Assembly (NCBI GenBank): GCA_019636695.1
Contig: JAHBXD010000001.1
Coordinates: forward strand, 861,661 to 925,660
Length of the DNA: 64,000 bases
Reading direction: 5' to 3'
Source: Phycisphaeraceae bacterium
GTDB lineage: Bacteria > Planctomycetota > Phycisphaerae > Phycisphaerales > UBA1924
Every line of letters starts with the position of its first letter. Position 1 is the first letter of the stretch. Below the pieces are notes generated by a model. That model did no database searches, was not told the origin of the DNA, and was given only the letters and a program-made list of their open reading frames with translations. Below, piece after piece: positions 62,631 to 64,000 of the stretch. Position numbers and translations under genes: made by a program.

Positions 62631-64000
62631 TCAGTGCAGGCCGATCATTTCGCCCACGATCGGGCCGAATTTGACGATCAACCCCGCGAAGACGACCGAC
62701 ACGATCGAAATCAACTTGATCAGAATGTTCAGCGAAGGACCGCTGGTATCCTTGAAAGGATCGCCGACCGTGTCGCCCACAACCGTGGCCTTGTGGTCGT
62801 CCGACCCCTTGCCGTAGACATACCTGTCGCCGTGCCCGGTATCGACATATTCCTTCGCCTTGGCCATCAACTGGTCGAGAATCGCGGCAGGCACACGCTC
62901 GCGTGCGTTGTCGGTATTGTCCACGAGCATCTTCGCGGTAATACGCCCCTTCGATTCAATGTACTTCTTGGCATTGTCCCACGCGCCGCCCGCGTTGGCC
63001 ATGTAGATCGCAACGGCGAACCCGCTGGCCAAGCCGCCTGCCAGCATGCCCATCACACCCGGAACACTGAGCACCAGGCCGACAAGCAGCGGCACCGTGA
63101 TCGCAAGAATCGAGGGCACCACCATCTCACGCTGCGCACCGGCCGTCGAGATGCTCACGCAGGTCGCATAGTCCGGATACTGCACGCCTTGGTGCTCCAC
63201 CCTCTTCGGCCACTTCTCCGGATCGCTGATGTCTTGTTCGCTCATCCCCTGCGAACGGAACGCTTCTCGCATCTTGCCGAACTGGCGGCGACACTCATTC
63301 ATCATGCTGTAGGCCGCTCGACCCACCGCCTGCATGGTCATCGAGCAGAAAAGGAACGTCAGCAGAGTCCCCATGAAGATGCCGCCGAGCACCCGTGGGT
63401 TGGTCAGCGACACGTCGTAATAGTCGATCACGTCCGCCAATACACCGTTGCGCGTACCGACGACCGTAAGTGACACGGGGTCGGCGTGCGCGCTCGCCCC
63501 GGTGCCGTGCTGAATCGTGCCCGACAGTTCAAACCGCCGCGCGGTTTCGATCGTCGCCGCCCCGGCCACCCCCTGGCGCTTCAGCGGAGTCACCGAGAAG
63601 GTCATCCCGGGCTTGATTGCCTCCCAGAAGTGCGTGCCGGCCACCTGCAGGTGGTCATTCAGCATCGCACCGTCAACATAGGGCTTGGTTCCACCCGCTC
63701 TCGGCTGCACAATTGCAAACTTGCCGTGCCCCTCATACACCGCATACGGCGCATCACCCTCGGGGCGCTCATAGTTCGCCGTGGCGACATAGGTTTCACT
63801 CTGACGGAACAACTGCGTCTGCACCACCTGCACATAGGCCGCGAACAACGCGAGCGCCGTCAGTGCCGCCGAACCGATCGCAAACCCCTTGCCGATTGCG
63901 GCGGTTGTATTGCCGAGCGAGTCAAGCATGTCCGTCCGCTGACGAACGATGGGAGGCTGGCTGCTCATTTCGGCGTTGCCGCCGGCGTTGTCAGCGATCG
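62631..64000 (-). CDS. hppA: Membrane-bound ion-translocating pyrophosphatase (partial, runs off right edge)
   Basis: The C-terminal ~456 residues are in the window. The frame stays open to the edge, reading ADNAGGNAEM before SSQPP, the family's IADNAGG motif. GNTTAAIGKGFAIGSAALTALALF matches K+-dependent pyrophosphatases, in which Ala replaces the Lys of K+-independent enzymes. AVGRAAYSMMNECRRQF, GGAWDNAKKYIE and HKATVVGDTVGDPFKDTSGPSLNILIK are the conserved C-terminal motifs. It pumps H+ or Na+ using pyrophosphate. The segment between ALFAAY and the DVSLTNPRVLGG helix is about 140 residues, roughly 110 more than usual, and should be periplasmic. Confidence 0.95.
   Translation of the reverse strand, partial: IADNAGGNAEMSSQPPIVRQRTDMLDSLGNTTAAIGKGFAIGSAALTALALFAAYVQVVQTQLFRQSETYVATANYERPEGDAPYAVYEGHGKFAIVQPRAGGTKPYVDGAMLNDHLQVAGTHFWEAIKPGMTFSVTPLKRQGVAGAATIETARRFELSGTIQHGTGASAHADPVSLTVVGTRNGVLADVIDYYDVSLTNPRVLGGIFMGTLLTFLFCSMTMQAVGRAAYSMMNECRRQFGKMREAFRSQGMSEQDISDPEKWPKRVEHQGVQYPDYATCVSISTAGAQREMVVPSILAITVPLLVGLVLSVPGVMGMLAGGLASGFAVAIYMANAGGAWDNAKKYIESKGRITAKMLVDNTDNARERVPAAILDQLMAKAKEYVDTGHGDRYVYGKGSDDHKATVVGDTVGDPFKDTSGPSLNILIKLISIVSVVFAGLIVKFGPIVGEMIGLH

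Overview
The window reads as chromosomal DNA of a planctomycete, most likely class Phycisphaerae. This is inferred from features visible in the sequence: high GC, an N-terminal LEPR-x-LLSG motif on a giant secreted subtilase, two secreted proteins ending in tandem Ca-binding dockerin-like repeats with a terminal Gly-Cys-Pro, a sigma factor translationally coupled to a Ser/Thr kinase, an exosortase with its EpsI partner, and several pseudopilins. No phage, transposon, CRISPR array, tRNA or rRNA was found.

Layout. 1-6.7 kb (minus strand): an exopolysaccharide/exosortase block, with a Wza-like export lipoprotein, exosortase, EpsI and a large TPR protein that runs off the left edge. 7-12.2 kb: lipA, a PilZ protein, a small HTH-like protein, a secreted hypothetical, then an ECF-like sigma factor overlapping a membrane Ser/Thr kinase. 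12.3-15 kb: a diaminopentanoate-dehydrogenase-like enzyme, a Dabb lipoprotein with a very good promoter, then about 1.2 kb without protein genes. That stretch holds a possible structured RNA ending in a strong terminator, about 400 bp of heptanucleotide repeats and three 35-37 bp tandem repeats. 15-17.6 kb: an omega-amidase-like nitrilase, HMG-CoA lyase and enoyl-CoA hydratase. 17.8-23.1 kb: the giant subtilase. 23.3-27.3 kb: a small membrane protein, a DUF4442-like hotdog protein, an aldo/keto reductase and small secreted hypotheticals.

27.3-31.5 kb (minus strand): an overlapping amino-acid operon, PLP trans-sulfuration enzyme, then a compact aspartokinase-homoserine dehydrogenase fusion, then asd. 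A SAM-I-like riboswitch precedes it. The fusion has no room for the ACT regulatory domain, so control may lie at the RNA level by SAM instead of by threonine on the enzyme. 31.7-41.8 kb: a dockerin-type secreted protein, a PilZ/pseudo-receiver protein, glmS, gcvP, an M28 peptidase with a PDZ domain, and a one-domain asparaginase relative. 41.8-44.3 kb: a pseudopilin cluster. 44.6-50 kb: soluble pyrophosphatase, an OppC-like permease with a large insertion, a LOG-family protein, an MmgE/PrpD protein and a ThuA-domain protein. 50-54.7 kb: two tandem M1 aminopeptidases. 54.7-60.5 kb: scpA, then kdsD-kdsC-LptC/LptA-like, which implies Kdo-containing LPS. 60.5-64 kb: psuG, a second dockerin-type secreted protein, and a membrane pyrophosphatase that runs off the right edge and carries an unusually long loop.

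The best leads for something new are the riboswitch plus ACT-less fusion, the non-coding stretch at 13.8-14.9 kb, the insertions in the two membrane transport proteins, and enzymes or receivers that have lost a key residue.
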